DNA from: Pseudomonadota bacterium
GTDB lineage: Bacteria > Pseudomonadota > Gammaproteobacteria > Steroidobacterales > Steroidobacteraceae
DNA: 64,000 nt
Direction: 5' to 3'
Assembly: GCA_021843755.1 (NCBI GenBank)
Contig: JAKBWB010000003.1
Span: 1-64,000, forward strand
The notes under the pieces are model-generated. The model was not told the origin of the DNA and did no database searches. It saw nothing but the letters and a program-made list of their open reading frames with translations. The position numbers and the translations under genes are program-made. Positions 33,921-42,758 of the stretch are shown here, in pieces (within the stretch, counting starts at the first letter, position 1; every line of letters starts with the position of its first letter).

Positions 33921-34978
33921 TCCCCCGGCTGCGCAGCCGGCGCCTTTTGGGCCCCGAGGACATCCCGCCGTCGCAGGATGATCTGCGGGTCGTCGGCGCT
34001 TTCAATCCCGGAGTCATCGACACCGGCGATGGAATTACGCTGTTGGTGCGCGTCGCGGAGACGGCGCGGGAAAAGCGCCCGGCATTCGTTGCGCTGCCTC
34101 GTTGGGATCCGGCCGGAGCGCGCATCGGCATCGACTGGCTCCCCGAGGACGAGGTGTTCGCCGATGACCCGCGCGTGGTCACCATACGGTCCACGGGCCT
34201 CAAGCGCCTGACGTTCTTTTCGCATCTGCTCGTCGCGCACAGCCGCGATGGCTGGAACATCGATGCTGTCGGACCGATGCGGATCTGGCCCGCGGGGGAG
34301 TTGGAAGAGTTCGGTATGGAGGACCCGCGCATCACGGCATTGAACGGTCGATACTATTTCAGCTATGTCGCCGTGTCGCGCCACGGCGCGGCCACGGCGC
34401 TCGCCTCGACCGGCGACTTCCGCGACTTCGACCGCCTCGGCGTGATCTTTCCGCCCGAGAACAAGGATGTCGTACTGTTTCCCGAGCGTGTCCACGGGGA
34501 GTTTCTCGCGCTGCACCGGCCGAATCCCGCGCAACATTTCACGCGCCCGGGGATCTGGCTCGCGTCCTCGCCGGATCTGACTCATTGGGGAGGTCACGCG
34601 CCGCTGCTGCGCGGCGCGGGCGCGCACGAAGCCGGGCGCATCGGGGCGGGGAGCCCGCCGATTCGAACCGCGGCGGGGTGGCTCGCGATCTATCACGGCA
34701 ATGCCGCGGGGGCGGGCCCGCCGGCGGGGGTGGGGACCTATGGCGCGGGCGCCGTCCTGACGGATCTCGACCGGCCCGGCAGGATCATCGGTCGCTGCAC
34801 CCGGGTGCTCGCCCCGGAAACCCCTTATGAGCGCCAGGGATTCGTGCCGGATGTGATATTTCCAACCGGCATCGTGCCGCGCGGGGAAACGGTGCTGATC
34901 TATTACGGCGCGGCGGACCAGGCCGTCGGCGTCACGCAATTGCGGCTGCGCGATTTATTGCGCGCCGTGGGTCATTGA
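33917..34978 (+). CDS. GH130-family phosphorylase/hydrolase, short form
   Basis: The 353-residue protein is a typical single-domain GH130 propeller. The catalytic GMEDPRIT (133-140, D136) is canonical. Other family signatures are GAFNPGVIDTGDGITLLVRV (blade 1), NKDVVLFPER, GIWLASSPDLTHWGG and IGAGSPPIRTAAGWLAIYHG. The ending IYYGAADQAVGVTQL is also conserved. Members phosphorolyse mannosides such as beta-1,4- or beta-1,2-mannobiose, or hydrolyse them. Its start lies within the ATGA at the stop of the glycosyltransferase gene. A hairpin follows directly after its stop. Confidence 0.88.
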   Translation: MIPRLRSRRLLGPEDIPPSQDDLRVVGAFNPGVIDTGDGITLLVRVAETAREKRPAFVALPRWDPAGARIGIDWLPEDEVFADDPRVVTIRSTGLKRLTFFSHLLVAHSRDGWNIDAVGPMRIWPAGELEEFGMEDPRITALNGRYYFSYVAVSRHGAATALASTGDFRDFDRLGVIFPPENKDVVLFPERVHGEFLALHRPNPAQHFTRPGIWLASSPDLTHWGGHAPLLRGAGAHEAGRIGAGSPPIRTAAGWLAIYHGNAAGAGPPAGVGTYGAGAVLTDLDRPGRIIGRCTRVLAPETPYERQGFVPDVIFPTGIVPRGETVLIYYGAADQAVGVTQLRLRDLLRAVGH

Positions 34979-34997
34979 GCCGCCGCACGGGCGGCTC
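34977..34997. terminator. Candidate hairpin between converging operons
   Basis: An eight-base perfect stem (GAGCCGCC/GGCGGCTC) with a five-base loop begins inside the stop codon of the short GH130 gene. No T-run follows. It could end transcription from the left operon before the converging zwf gene or act by pausing. Confidence 0.35.
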
Positions 34998-35035
34998 CCG
35001 CACGGACACGGCCGGGCAGCGGCGGGTGATCGCCC

Positions 35036-36415
35036 TCACTGCTCGAGGATCGGATCGTACCAGCCGTCGGGCGGGGCGAGCCGGGCCGCCTCGGAGGGAC
35101 CCCAGGTTCCGGGCTGGTATGCGTGTACCGGCGTGCCGGCCTTGAGCGCCGGATCGACGATGCGCCAGGCTTCCTCGACGTAATCCTCGCGGGCAAACAA
35201 CGTGCTGTCTCCGGACATCGCGTCCGTGAGCACCCGCTCGTAGGCCTCCATCTCGTTCGCGCCGGCGTGCCGGCTCGCCAGCAGCTCGTTGGTCTGGCCG
35301 ACACCGAGCTCGGCCTCGTCCATCACGTTCAGGCCGATCGCCATCTCGTTCTGCGGACTGATACGGAAACGGAAGTAGTTGGGCTGCGGAGTGCAGCCGG
35401 AATAGAGCGAAGGCGGGCGGCGCAGATGGACGACGACTTCGGTGCAGGTCACCGGCAGGGATTTGCCCGTACGGATGTAGAAGGGCACGCCCTGCCAACG
35501 CCAGTTGTCCAGCTCCAGGCGAAGCGCTGCGAACGTCTCGGTCTGCGAGTTCGGCGCCACGCCCTTCTCCTGGAGATAACCGCTGAACTGGCCGCGAACC
35601 AGATCCGCGGGGGTCAGGGGCGGGATCGCCTTGAGCACTTTCACCTTCTCGTCACGGATCGATTCGCTGTCGGTGCGTGCCGGCGGCTCCATGGCGAGGT
35701 TGGCGAGCACCTGAAACAAGTGATTCTGCACGACGTCGCGGACCGCGCCGACCGGATCGTAGAACGACCCGCGTCCCTGGATGCCGAAGTTCTCGGCCAT
35801 GGTGATCTGCACGCTCTTGACGTACTCGCGGCTCCAGAACGACTCCAGGAGCGCGTTGGTGAAGCGGAAGAACACCATGTTGTGCACCGGCCGCTTGCCG
35901 AGATAGTGGTCGATGCGGAAGATGTGCTGCTCATCGAACGAGCCGAGCAGGATCTGATTGAGCGCGCGCGCCGACTGCAGATCGTGTCCGAAGGGCTTCT
36001 CCACCACCACGCGCGTGCCCGGCTGGGTGCAGCCCGCCTGCGCGAGCTGCTCGACGACCTTGCCGAACAGCGACGGTGGAATCGCCAGGTAGTGCGCCGG
36101 CCGACTCGCCTTCCCGAGCAGCTTGCGCAGCGTGCGAAACGTCGCCGCGTCGGCGTAGTCGCCGTCCACGTACGAGAGGAGCGCGGTGAGTTTCGCGAAT
36201 GCTTGCGGATCGACGCCGCCACCGTGCTGCTCCAGACTCGCGCGCGCGCGTTCCCGCAGCTGCTCGATGCCCCATCCGGCCTTCGCCACGGCGATCACCG
36301 GGACGGTGAGCGTGCCGCGTTTGATCATCGCCTGCAGCGCCGGAAAGACCTTCTTGAAAGCCAGGTCGCCGGTGGCCCCGAAGAATACCAGCGCGTCGCT
36401 GTGGGTTTCGTTCAT
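35036..36415 (-). CDS. zwf: Glucose-6-phosphate dehydrogenase
   Basis: The 459-residue enzyme oxidises glucose 6-phosphate to 6-phosphogluconolactone with NAD(P)+. The dinucleotide-binding loop is GATGDLAFKKVFPAL near the N-terminus. The active-site signature is RIDHYLGKRPV (catalytic His and Lys in RIDHYLGK; canonical enzymes have KE, here KR). The EKPFGHDLQSA and VPFYIRTGKSLP motifs are also present. Start at 36415 begins at the conserved N-terminus. It is the last gene of tal-ROK-pgi-gnd-zwf on the minus strand. Confidence 0.95.
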   Translation of the reverse strand: MNETHSDALVFFGATGDLAFKKVFPALQAMIKRGTLTVPVIAVAKAGWGIEQLRERARASLEQHGGGVDPQAFAKLTALLSYVDGDYADAATFRTLRKLLGKASRPAHYLAIPPSLFGKVVEQLAQAGCTQPGTRVVVEKPFGHDLQSARALNQILLGSFDEQHIFRIDHYLGKRPVHNMVFFRFTNALLESFWSREYVKSVQITMAENFGIQGRGSFYDPVGAVRDVVQNHLFQVLANLAMEPPARTDSESIRDEKVKVLKAIPPLTPADLVRGQFSGYLQEKGVAPNSQTETFAALRLELDNWRWQGVPFYIRTGKSLPVTCTEVVVHLRRPPSLYSGCTPQPNYFRFRISPQNEMAIGLNVMDEAELGVGQTNELLASRHAGANEMEAYERVLTDAMSGDSTLFAREDYVEEAWRIVDPALKAGTPVHAYQPGTWGPSEAARLAPPDGWYDPILEQ

Positions 36416-36435
36416 GTGAGCCTCCGCTGCTGTGC

Positions 36436-37452
36436 CTATTTGGCCGGTTTCTCGAGGTGGCCACCAAACTCGTAGCGCATGGCCGAGAGAATTTTCGCCT
36501 GGAAGTCCGCCTCGCCGCGCGAGCTGAAGCGCTCGTAGAGCGCCGTGGTGAGCACCGGCGCCGGCTGCCCTTCGTCGATCGCCGCCTTGATCGTCCAGCG
36601 CCCCTCGCCGGAATCGGACACGTGGCCGGCGAATTTCGCCAGTGTCGGGTCGCGCTGCAGCGCGTCGGCCGTGAGATCGAGCAGCCAGGAGGCGATGACG
36701 CTGCCGCGTCGCCAAACCTCGGTGATGTCCGCCAGATTCAACTCATACTGGTAATTCTGCGGATCCCGCAGCGGGGTGGTCTCCGCATCCACCTCCTCGG
36801 GGCGCCGCCCGACGTTGGCCGCACGCAGGATGCCGAGGCCCTCGGCATACGCGGCCATGATGCCGTACTCGATGCCGTTGTGAACCATCTTGACGAAATG
36901 ACCGGCGCCGTTCGGTCCGCAGTGCAGGTAGCCCTGTTCGGCCGGGCCCGGCGGGCCCGAGCGCCCCGCGGTGCGCGCGATCGAGCCGATGCCGGGCGCG
37001 AGCCGCGCCAGCACCGGGTCGAGGCGTTTCACCGCGGCGTTGCCCCCGCCGATCATCATGCAGTAGCCGCGCTCGAGGCCCCACACCCCGCCGCTGGTAC
37101 CGACGTCCACGTACTCGATGCCCTTGTCCGCCAGCGCCCGGGCGCGGCGGATGTCGTCGATATAGTAGGAATTGCCGCCGTCGATGACGATATCACCCTT
37201 GCCGAGCAGCGGCACCAGATCCGCGAGCGTGGCGTCGACCGCCGCGGCCGGCACCATCAGCCACACCGCCCGCGGCGCGGCGAGCTTCTGCACCAGCTCG
37301 GCCAGCGAAGCGGCGCCGGTCGCTTTCTCCTTGACCAGCTCGGCGACCGCGGCCGCCGAGCGATCGAACACCACGCACTCGTGGCCGCCCTGCAAGAGCC
37401 GCCGCACCATGTTTGCGCCCATGCGCCCAAGGCCGATCATTCCGAGTTGCAT
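36436..37452 (-). CDS. gnd: 6-phosphogluconate dehydrogenase (decarboxylating), short GntZ/YqeC-like type
   Basis: The 338-residue enzyme converts 6-phosphogluconate to ribulose 5-phosphate, CO2 and NAD(P)H. The Rossmann motif is GMIGLGRMGANMVRRLL (GxGxMG). The substrate and catalytic segments are VIDGGNSYYIDD, DVGTSGGVWGLERGYCMMIGG and HFVKMVHNGIEYGIMAAYAEG, with the conserved Lys and Asn in KMVHNGIEYG. About 330 residues is the short, usually NAD-preferring subgroup, against about 470 for the long form. The ATG at 37452 has GAGGAG upstream. It lies 20 bases before zwf on the minus strand. Confidence 0.93.
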   Translation of the reverse strand: MQLGMIGLGRMGANMVRRLLQGGHECVVFDRSAAAVAELVKEKATGAASLAELVQKLAAPRAVWLMVPAAAVDATLADLVPLLGKGDIVIDGGNSYYIDDIRRARALADKGIEYVDVGTSGGVWGLERGYCMMIGGGNAAVKRLDPVLARLAPGIGSIARTAGRSGPPGPAEQGYLHCGPNGAGHFVKMVHNGIEYGIMAAYAEGLGILRAANVGRRPEEVDAETTPLRDPQNYQYELNLADITEVWRRGSVIASWLLDLTADALQRDPTLAKFAGHVSDSGEGRWTIKAAIDEGQPAPVLTTALYERFSSRGEADFQAKILSAMRYEFGGHLEKPAK

Positions 37453-37534
37453 GAATCGCTCCTCATAATTGCATAGCGACGGATGAGCGGCGCCGTGCAC
37501 GCCGCCGCGGTTGCCGCCGGACCGCCCGGCAGGC

Positions 37535-39178
37535 TCATTGCGAGCCTTTCATCTTGCGATAGCGGCGAATCAGGTTGTTCGTCGAGCTGTCGTGGCGCAG
37601 CGCCGGGGCGGCCGGACCTTCCAGCTCGGGGATGATCGCCTGGGCCAGCGCCTTGCCCAGCTCGACGCCCCACTGGTCGAAGGAGTTGATGTTCCAGATG
37701 ACGCCCTGGGTGAACACGCTGTGCTCGTAGAGCGCGACCAGCTTGCCGAGCGCTGCGGGCGTGAGCCGCTCGGCGAGAATCGTATTCGAGGGACGGTTGC
37801 CCTCGAACACCCGATGCGGCGCCAGCCACTCGGCAATACCCTCGGCACGCACCTGCTCCAGGGTCTTGCCGAACGCGAGCGCCTCGCCCTGGGCGATGAC
37901 GTTGGCAAGCAGCATGTCGTGATGGCGTCCGAGCGGTGTCAGCGCATGCGCGAACGCGATGAAGTCGCAGGGAATGAGCCGCGTCCCCTGATGAATCAGC
38001 TGATAAAAGGAATGCTGTCCGTTGGTCCCCGGCTCGCCCCAGTAGATCGGCCCGGTATCGACCCCGACGGGATCGCCCGCGAGCGTGACGTGCTTGCCGT
38101 TGCTCTCCATCGTCAGCTGCTGCAGATATGCCGGGAAGCGCTTGAGGTACTGCTCGTACGGCAGCACGGCGATGGTCTGTGCCCCGAAGAAATCCGTATA
38201 CCACACCCCCAGCAGCGCCAGCAGCACCGGCAGGTTGCGCTCGAACGGCGCGGTGCGGAAATGCTCGTCCATCTGCCGGAAGCCCGCGAGCATGGCCCGG
38301 AAGTTCTCCGGCCCGACGGCGAGCATGGTCGACAGGCCGATCGCCGAGTCCATGGAGTAGCGCCCGCCCACCCAGTCCCAGAAGCCGAACATGTTGGCGG
38401 TGTCGATGCCGAACGCGGCGACCTTCTCCGCGTTGGTCGAGACCGCCACGAAATGCTTGGCCACCGCGGCCGCATCGCCGCCGAGCCCACCGAGCAACCA
38501 GTCGCGCGCGGTATGCGCATTGGTCATGGTCTCGAGCGTGGTGAAGGTCTTCGACGAGACGACGAACAGCGTCTCGGCCGGGTCGAGATCGCGCGTCGCC
38601 TCGAGGAAGTCCGTGCCGTCGACGTTCGACACGAAGCGAAAGCACAGCGCGCGCTCGCTGTAGTGGCGCAGCGCCTCGTAGGCCATCACCGGGCCGAGAT
38701 CCGAGCCGCCGATGCCGATGTTGATGACGTTGCGGATACGGCGGCCGGTGTGGCCGAGCCACTGGCCGCGGCGTACGCGCTCGGCGAATGCGCTCATCTT
38801 GTCGAGAACCGCGTGCACCTCGGGCACGACATCGGCGCCGTCGACCAGGATGCTCTGGCCGCGCGGCGCACGCAGCGCCACATGCAGCACGGCGCGATTC
38901 TCGGTCACGTTGATCTTCTGACCCGAGAACATCGCCTCGATGCGCTCGCGCAGGTGCGCCTCCTCGGCGAGCGCAAGCAGCAGCCGCAACGTCTCGTCGG
39001 TGACGCGGTTCTTGGAGTAATCGAGGAATATCCCGGCGCCCTCCGCGGTGAGCCGCTCACCGCGGCGGCCGTCCTCGGCGAACAGCTGGCGCAGATGCGT
39101 ACCGGCGACGCTGCGGTGGTGAGCGGCGAGCGCCCGCCATGCGGGCCGCTCGCCGGGGGTCTGGTCCGTCTTGCTCAT
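37535..39178 (-). CDS. pgi: Glucose-6-phosphate isomerase
   Basis: The 547-residue enzyme interconverts glucose 6-phosphate and fructose 6-phosphate. Signature segments are [34 protein letters not shown], the catalytic Glu in [19 protein letters not shown], and the C-terminal [13 protein letters not shown]. Length matches E. coli Pgi. Its ATG lies within the stop of the preceding ROK gene. GGAGG precedes it within that gene. Confidence 0.96.
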   Translation of the reverse strand: MSKTDQTPGERPAWRALAAHHRSVAGTHLRQLFAEDGRRGERLTAEGAGIFLDYSKNRVTDETLRLLLALAEEAHLRERIEAMFSGQKINVTENRAVLHVALRAPRGQSILVDGADVVPEVHAVLDKMSAFAERVRRGQWLGHTGRRIRNVINIGIGGSDLGPVMAYEALRHYSERALCFRFVSNVDGTDFLEATRDLDPAETLFVVSSKTFTTLETMTNAHTARDWLLGGLGGDAAAVAKHFVAVSTNAEKVAAFGIDTANMFGFWDWVGGRYSMDSAIGLSTMLAVGPENFRAMLAGFRQMDEHFRTAPFERNLPVLLALLGVWYTDFFGAQTIAVLPYEQYLKRFPAYLQQLTMESNGKHVTLAGDPVGVDTGPIYWGEPGTNGQHSFYQLIHQGTRLIPCDFIAFAHALTPLGRHHDMLLANVIAQGEALAFGKTLEQVRAEGIAEWLAPHRVFEGNRPSNTILAERLTPAALGKLVALYEHSVFTQGVIWNINSFDQWGVELGKALAQAIIPELEGPAAPALRHDSSTNNLIRRYRKMKGSQ

Positions 39179-39891
39179 GTCCGGTTCCTCCGCTTTCCGC
39201 GGCCCCCGGCCGGGCGCGATGCACGCGGGCGGCGCGCCGCGCCCGCCTTTTCCCACAGCGCGAATCCGCCCTTGAAGGCGTTGGCGTTGTCACCCGCACG
39301 GCACAGCGGCGGCAGCGTCTTCAAGTGCCGGACGTTGCCGCCCCCGATCACGATCTCATCGGGCTCGAGCGCCGCCGCGAGCTGCTTGACGACGTCGGCG
39401 ACGTGCTTGCGCCATTTCTTCTTTCCCAGGCGCTCGAGCGCCCGATCGCTGACGTAGTCCTCGTAAGTATGCTTCAGATACGGCAGATGCCCGATCTCCA
39501 TCGGCTCGACCAGCCCGTCGACGATGAGCGCGGTGCCGAGCCCGGTCCCGAGCCCGAGGAAGAGCATCCTGCCGCCGCGGTAGCTGCCCAGGGCCTGCAT
39601 CGCCGCATCGTTGACGACGCGCACCGGACAGCCGAAAGCGCGGGCAAAATCGAAGCCCACCCAGCCGGCGCCGAGATTGTGCGGCTCGGCCACCACGTGA
39701 TCGTGCACGACCGGCCCCGGGTAGCCGATCGAGACCGCCTCGTAGCGCCAGCCGCGCGCCAGCCGCTTCACGCGCGCGACCATCTGCCGCGCCGTCAGCT
39801 TCGGGCCGGATTCGAACTCGCGCTTCTCGGTCTCGCCCGTGGCGAGAATCTTCACATGCGTCCCACCGACATCGACCGCGAGCACCCTCAT
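39175..39891 (-). CDS. ROK-family glucokinase (polyphosphate-glucokinase-like)
   Basis: The 238-residue protein has the ASKHA fold of the ROK family. The phosphate-1 motif is [12 protein letters not shown] near the N-terminus, with sugar-binding [10 protein letters not shown] and the phosphate-2 motif [16 protein letters not shown]. The C-terminal adenosine-type motif appears as [15 protein letters not shown]. It resembles polyphosphate or ATP glucokinases of the PpgK group, which phosphorylate glucose; the donor cannot be told from the sequence. The usual ROK zinc motif is not visible. Gene order with tal upstream and pgi downstream supports supply of glucose 6-phosphate. A basic tail ([15 protein letters not shown]) ends it. 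Confidence 0.8.
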   Translation of the reverse strand: MRVLAVDVGGTHVKILATGETEKREFESGPKLTARQMVARVKRLARGWRYEAVSIGYPGPVVHDHVVAEPHNLGAGWVGFDFARAFGCPVRVVNDAAMQALGSYRGGRMLFLGLGTGLGTALIVDGLVEPMEIGHLPYLKHTYEDYVSDRALERLGKKKWRKHVADVVKQLAAALEPDEIVIGGGNVRHLKTLPPLCRAGDNANAFKGGFALWEKAGAARRPRASRPAGGRGKRRNRT

Positions 39892-39896
39892 GGCAG

Positions 39897-40982
39897 TCAG
39901 GCCGCCGCACCGAGCGCCGAGCTCTTCGCTGCGATGACCGCGAGCAGGTCCTGCCAGGATTTCACGAACGCCGCGGCGCCCTCCTGCTGCAACTGCTCGG
40001 CGAGCGCGAGCACGTCGATGCCGGCCTCGGCGAACCGCGCGAGCACCTGCTCGCAATCGCCGCCGTCCTCGGCCAGACCGGCGCCGATTTCGCTACGTTC
40101 CGCCACCGCCTTGAGCGTGGCCTCGGGTATCGTGTTGACGGTAAACGGCGCCGCCAGCGCGTTGACGTACAGCGCCGGGTCGGCCTTGGGATCCTTGGTG
40201 CCGGTGCTGGCCCAAAGCAATCGCTGCGGCCGCGCTCCGGCGTTGTACAGGCGCCGGGCGCGCGCCGAGAACAACAGCTGCAGAGCCGCGCGGTAGGTCC
40301 GCCCGGCAATGGCGATGCCCAGGAGGTTGGTCAGGTCCGCCGGCGTCTTGCCGGCGACCGCCACATCCCAGCGGCTGACGAACACCGAAGCCACGGAGCC
40401 GACATCGGGATTCAGTCCCGCCGCCACACGCCGCTCGATGCCACGCACATACGCCTCGGCGGCGGCGAGGTACTGTTCACGCGAGAACAGGAGCGTCACG
40501 TTGACGGGAATGCCCGCGAAGATCGCCGCCTCGATGGCCGGCAACCCCGCCTTGGTCCCCGGGATCTTGATGAACAGATTCGGCCGATCGGCCTCGGCGT
40601 GCAGCGCCTTGGCCGCCGCGATGGTCTTGTCGGTGTCGTAGGCGAGCTGCGGAGAGACTTCGAGCGATACCCAGCCGTCGACTCCGTTGGTGCGCTCGAA
40701 CGTCGGGCGGAATTCGTCCGCGGCCCGTCTGATGTCCGCGAGCGCCAGGTCGAAGAACAGCGTCTCGCCCTTGCGCCCCGCCTTGAGCTGCGCGCGGATC
40801 GAGCTGTCATACGCCGTGCTGTTCTTCACCGCATGATCGAAGATCGTCGGGTTGGAGGTCAGGCCGGTCACCGACAGCTCGGCGATGTAACGCCGCAGCG
40901 TTCCGCTGTCGAGCAGATCACGAGTGATGTTGTCGAGCCAGATGCTCTGTCCGAGCTGGTGCAGTAGCTGCGTCGCTTTCAT
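39897..40982 (-). CDS. tal: Transaldolase
   Basis: The 361-residue enzyme transfers dihydroxyacetone units between sedoheptulose 7-phosphate and glyceraldehyde 3-phosphate. The N-terminal signature is GLTSNPTIFDHAV (40-52). The Schiff-base lysine is in NLFIKIPGTKAG (Lys139). The LLWASTGTKDP phosphate-binding segment is conserved. This length is that of the long bacterial Tal class, and about 45 residues longer than E. coli TalB. It is the first gene of the pentose-phosphate operon; the gap upstream should hold the operon promoter. Confidence 0.95.
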   Translation of the reverse strand: MKATQLLHQLGQSIWLDNITRDLLDSGTLRRYIAELSVTGLTSNPTIFDHAVKNSTAYDSSIRAQLKAGRKGETLFFDLALADIRRAADEFRPTFERTNGVDGWVSLEVSPQLAYDTDKTIAAAKALHAEADRPNLFIKIPGTKAGLPAIEAAIFAGIPVNVTLLFSREQYLAAAEAYVRGIERRVAAGLNPDVGSVASVFVSRWDVAVAGKTPADLTNLLGIAIAGRTYRAALQLLFSARARRLYNAGARPQRLLWASTGTKDPKADPALYVNALAAPFTVNTIPEATLKAVAERSEIGAGLAEDGGDCEQVLARFAEAGIDVLALAEQLQQEGAAAFVKSWQDLLAVIAAKSSALGAAA

Positions 40983-41272
40983 CGTGTCATCTCCGTCTCA
41001 AGTCGCACAAGCGCGCCGCCGCCGGCGTTCCCGACGGGCGTACTCGCAGTGAGGAGTCGTTTCATTCGATCGGGGCGATCGCCGCGGGCGCCGTCAGATC
41101 CGTCGCACCGGCCTTCCTTAGGCGGCAGGGCAGCCTGAGCGGCCTGTCCAGGCCGATCGTTCGCCGCTTACCCGGCCACGAGGCGATGTCAGCCGGAACT
41201 CATCCGGCGCCACGCCGCACACCTTGTAGACTAGCACAGTCGCGCCCGGCTCGTCAGTCCACCCGCGCCCGC
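40983..41272. other. Intergenic, probable operon promoter, nothing firm
   Basis: This 290-base gap lies between tal and the histidine phosphatase, both on the minus strand. It should hold the promoter of the pentose-phosphate operon, but I see no strong -35/-10 pair or repeat. Confidence 0.4.
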
Positions 41273-41860
41273 TCAACGGCGCGTTTCGTTCCACAGGTGC
41301 ACCACCGGCTCGTGCGGTCCGTGCTCATAGCCGAGCACGCTCACGCTGGCGGTGCCAAGCTGCAGCAGCCGGCCGGATTGCGGTGGCAGATCGAGCCAGC
41401 GGGCCGCCAACACCCGCAGAATGTGTCCGCTCGAGAACAGCAGGGCGTTGCCCCCTGCGGTGCGCACCCGGGCGATCACGCGATCGGCGCGCGCCCCAAC
41501 CTCGACGGCGGACTCTCCGTCGGGACAGCCGTCGCGAAACAGATCCCAATCGGGCCGCTCGGCCCGGATCTGCGCCGTACTGCGCCCCTCGTAGGCTCCA
41601 TAGTTCCACTCGCACAGATCCTGGTCCGTGCGCGCCGCGGCGGCAAAGCCGGCCAGCTCGCAGGTGCGCACCGCGCGCCGCAACGGACTGGTCAACACCA
41701 GCGCGAAGGGCACGGCTTGCAGCCGCGGCGCGAGCTCGCGCGCGCCCTGCTCACCGCGCTCGGTCAGCGGCAGATCGGTCAAGCCGGTGTGCTGCCCGGT
41801 GAGGCTCCAGGGCGTCTCGCCGTGGCGCACCAGATAAACCAGCGGCAGCTCGGTACTCAT
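41273..41860 (-). CDS. Histidine phosphatase (phosphoglycerate-mutase superfamily)
   Basis: The 195-residue protein has the branch-1 histidine phosphatase signature LVRHGETPW (10-18; phosphorylated His13). Conserved Arg in TSPLRRAVRTCE, the Glu-containing CEWNYGAYEGRS (as in GpmB/CobC-like phosphatases) and the second catalytic His in SSGHILRVLAARW follow. Substrate is not determined. It resembles SixA/GpmB/CobC-type small-molecule phosphatases. Start at 41860; an ATG 21 bases upstream is possible. It is upstream of the tal operon on the same strand and divergent from the GST gene. Confidence 0.88.
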   Translation of the reverse strand: MSTELPLVYLVRHGETPWSLTGQHTGLTDLPLTERGEQGARELAPRLQAVPFALVLTSPLRRAVRTCELAGFAAAARTDQDLCEWNYGAYEGRSTAQIRAERPDWDLFRDGCPDGESAVEVGARADRVIARVRTAGGNALLFSSGHILRVLAARWLDLPPQSGRLLQLGTASVSVLGYEHGPHEPVVHLWNETRR

Positions 41861-42031
41861 CGTGTTGGTTCGTGGCGGCATGACGCTCCGATCGTACGCA
41901 GGATCCCCGCACAAGTGAAGTGCTTGCGCGCCGGCAGGCGCCGCACCGTACCGTCTCGCGCGGCTTTCGTGCTAGGGTATATTCTCGCGCGGCGTTGTGC
42001 GCGGGCGTTGATCATCGTTTGGAGGTGCGGC

Positions 42032-42754
42032 GTGATCGATCTGTACTACTGGCCGACGCCGAACGGCCACAAGATCACGATGTTTCTCGAGGAATCGGCC
42101 CTGGCATATCGCATCGTGCCGGTGAACATCGGCAAGGGCGAGCAGTTCCGGCCGGAATTCCTGGCCATTTCGCCGAACAACCGCATGCCTGCCATCGTCG
42201 ATCACGAGCCGGCCTGCGGCGGCGGACCGCTGTCGGTGTTCGAATCCGGCGCGATCCTGTGGTATCTCGGCAAGAAGACCGGCCAGCTCATCCCCGCCGA
42301 CCCGCGCGGCGAGTTCGAGACGCTGCAATGGCTGTTCTGGCAGGTGGCCGGTCTCGGACCGATGGCGGGGCAGAATCACCACTTCGCGCAGTATGCGCCC
42401 GAGAAGATTCCCTATGCCATCGAGCGGTACGTGCGGGAGACCAACCGGCTGTACGGCGTGCTCGAGCGGCGCCTCGCCGATCACCCGTTCATCGCCGGCG
42501 AGGCATACACGGTGGCCGACATCGCCAGCTATCCGTGGATCGTGCCCCATCAGCGCCAGCGGCAGAACCTGGATGAATTCCCGAGCCTCAAGCGCTGGTT
42601 CGCTGCGGTCGCCGCGCGCCCCGCGACGCAGCGCGCCTACGCGCGCGCGGGTGAGTTCCCGTCGCAGCCGGTGGTGAGCGAGGAATCGCGCCACATACTG
42701 TTCGGGCAGACCGCCGCGAACCTCGCCGGCGGCGACTTCAAGGACGGGCGTTAG
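42032..42754 (+). CDS. Glutathione S-transferase, YfcG/YghU-like (Nu class)
   Basis: The 240-residue protein has the two-domain GST fold. The thioredoxin domain starts LYYWPTPNGHKITMFLEES, the form seen in YfcG/YghU Nu-class GSTs. The cis-Pro motif region is ISPNNRMPAIVDHE and the glutathione-binding FESGAILWYLGKK is conserved. The helical domain has VADIASYPWIV. Nu-class enzymes act as disulfide reductases with glutathione. The start is GTG at 42032 with GGAGG six bases upstream. It is divergent from the phosphatase and convergent with the aldehyde dehydrogenase. Confidence 0.9.
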   Translation: MIDLYYWPTPNGHKITMFLEESALAYRIVPVNIGKGEQFRPEFLAISPNNRMPAIVDHEPACGGGPLSVFESGAILWYLGKKTGQLIPADPRGEFETLQWLFWQVAGLGPMAGQNHHFAQYAPEKIPYAIERYVRETNRLYGVLERRLADHPFIAGEAYTVADIASYPWIVPHQRQRQNLDEFPSLKRWFAAVAARPATQRAYARAGEFPSQPVVSEESRHILFGQTAANLAGGDFKDGR

Positions 42755-42758
42755 TCAG

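Noticed and set aside
37511-39457. 648-residue open frame antisense to pgi
   Set aside because: The minus strand has canonical Pgi motifs; this frame has none.
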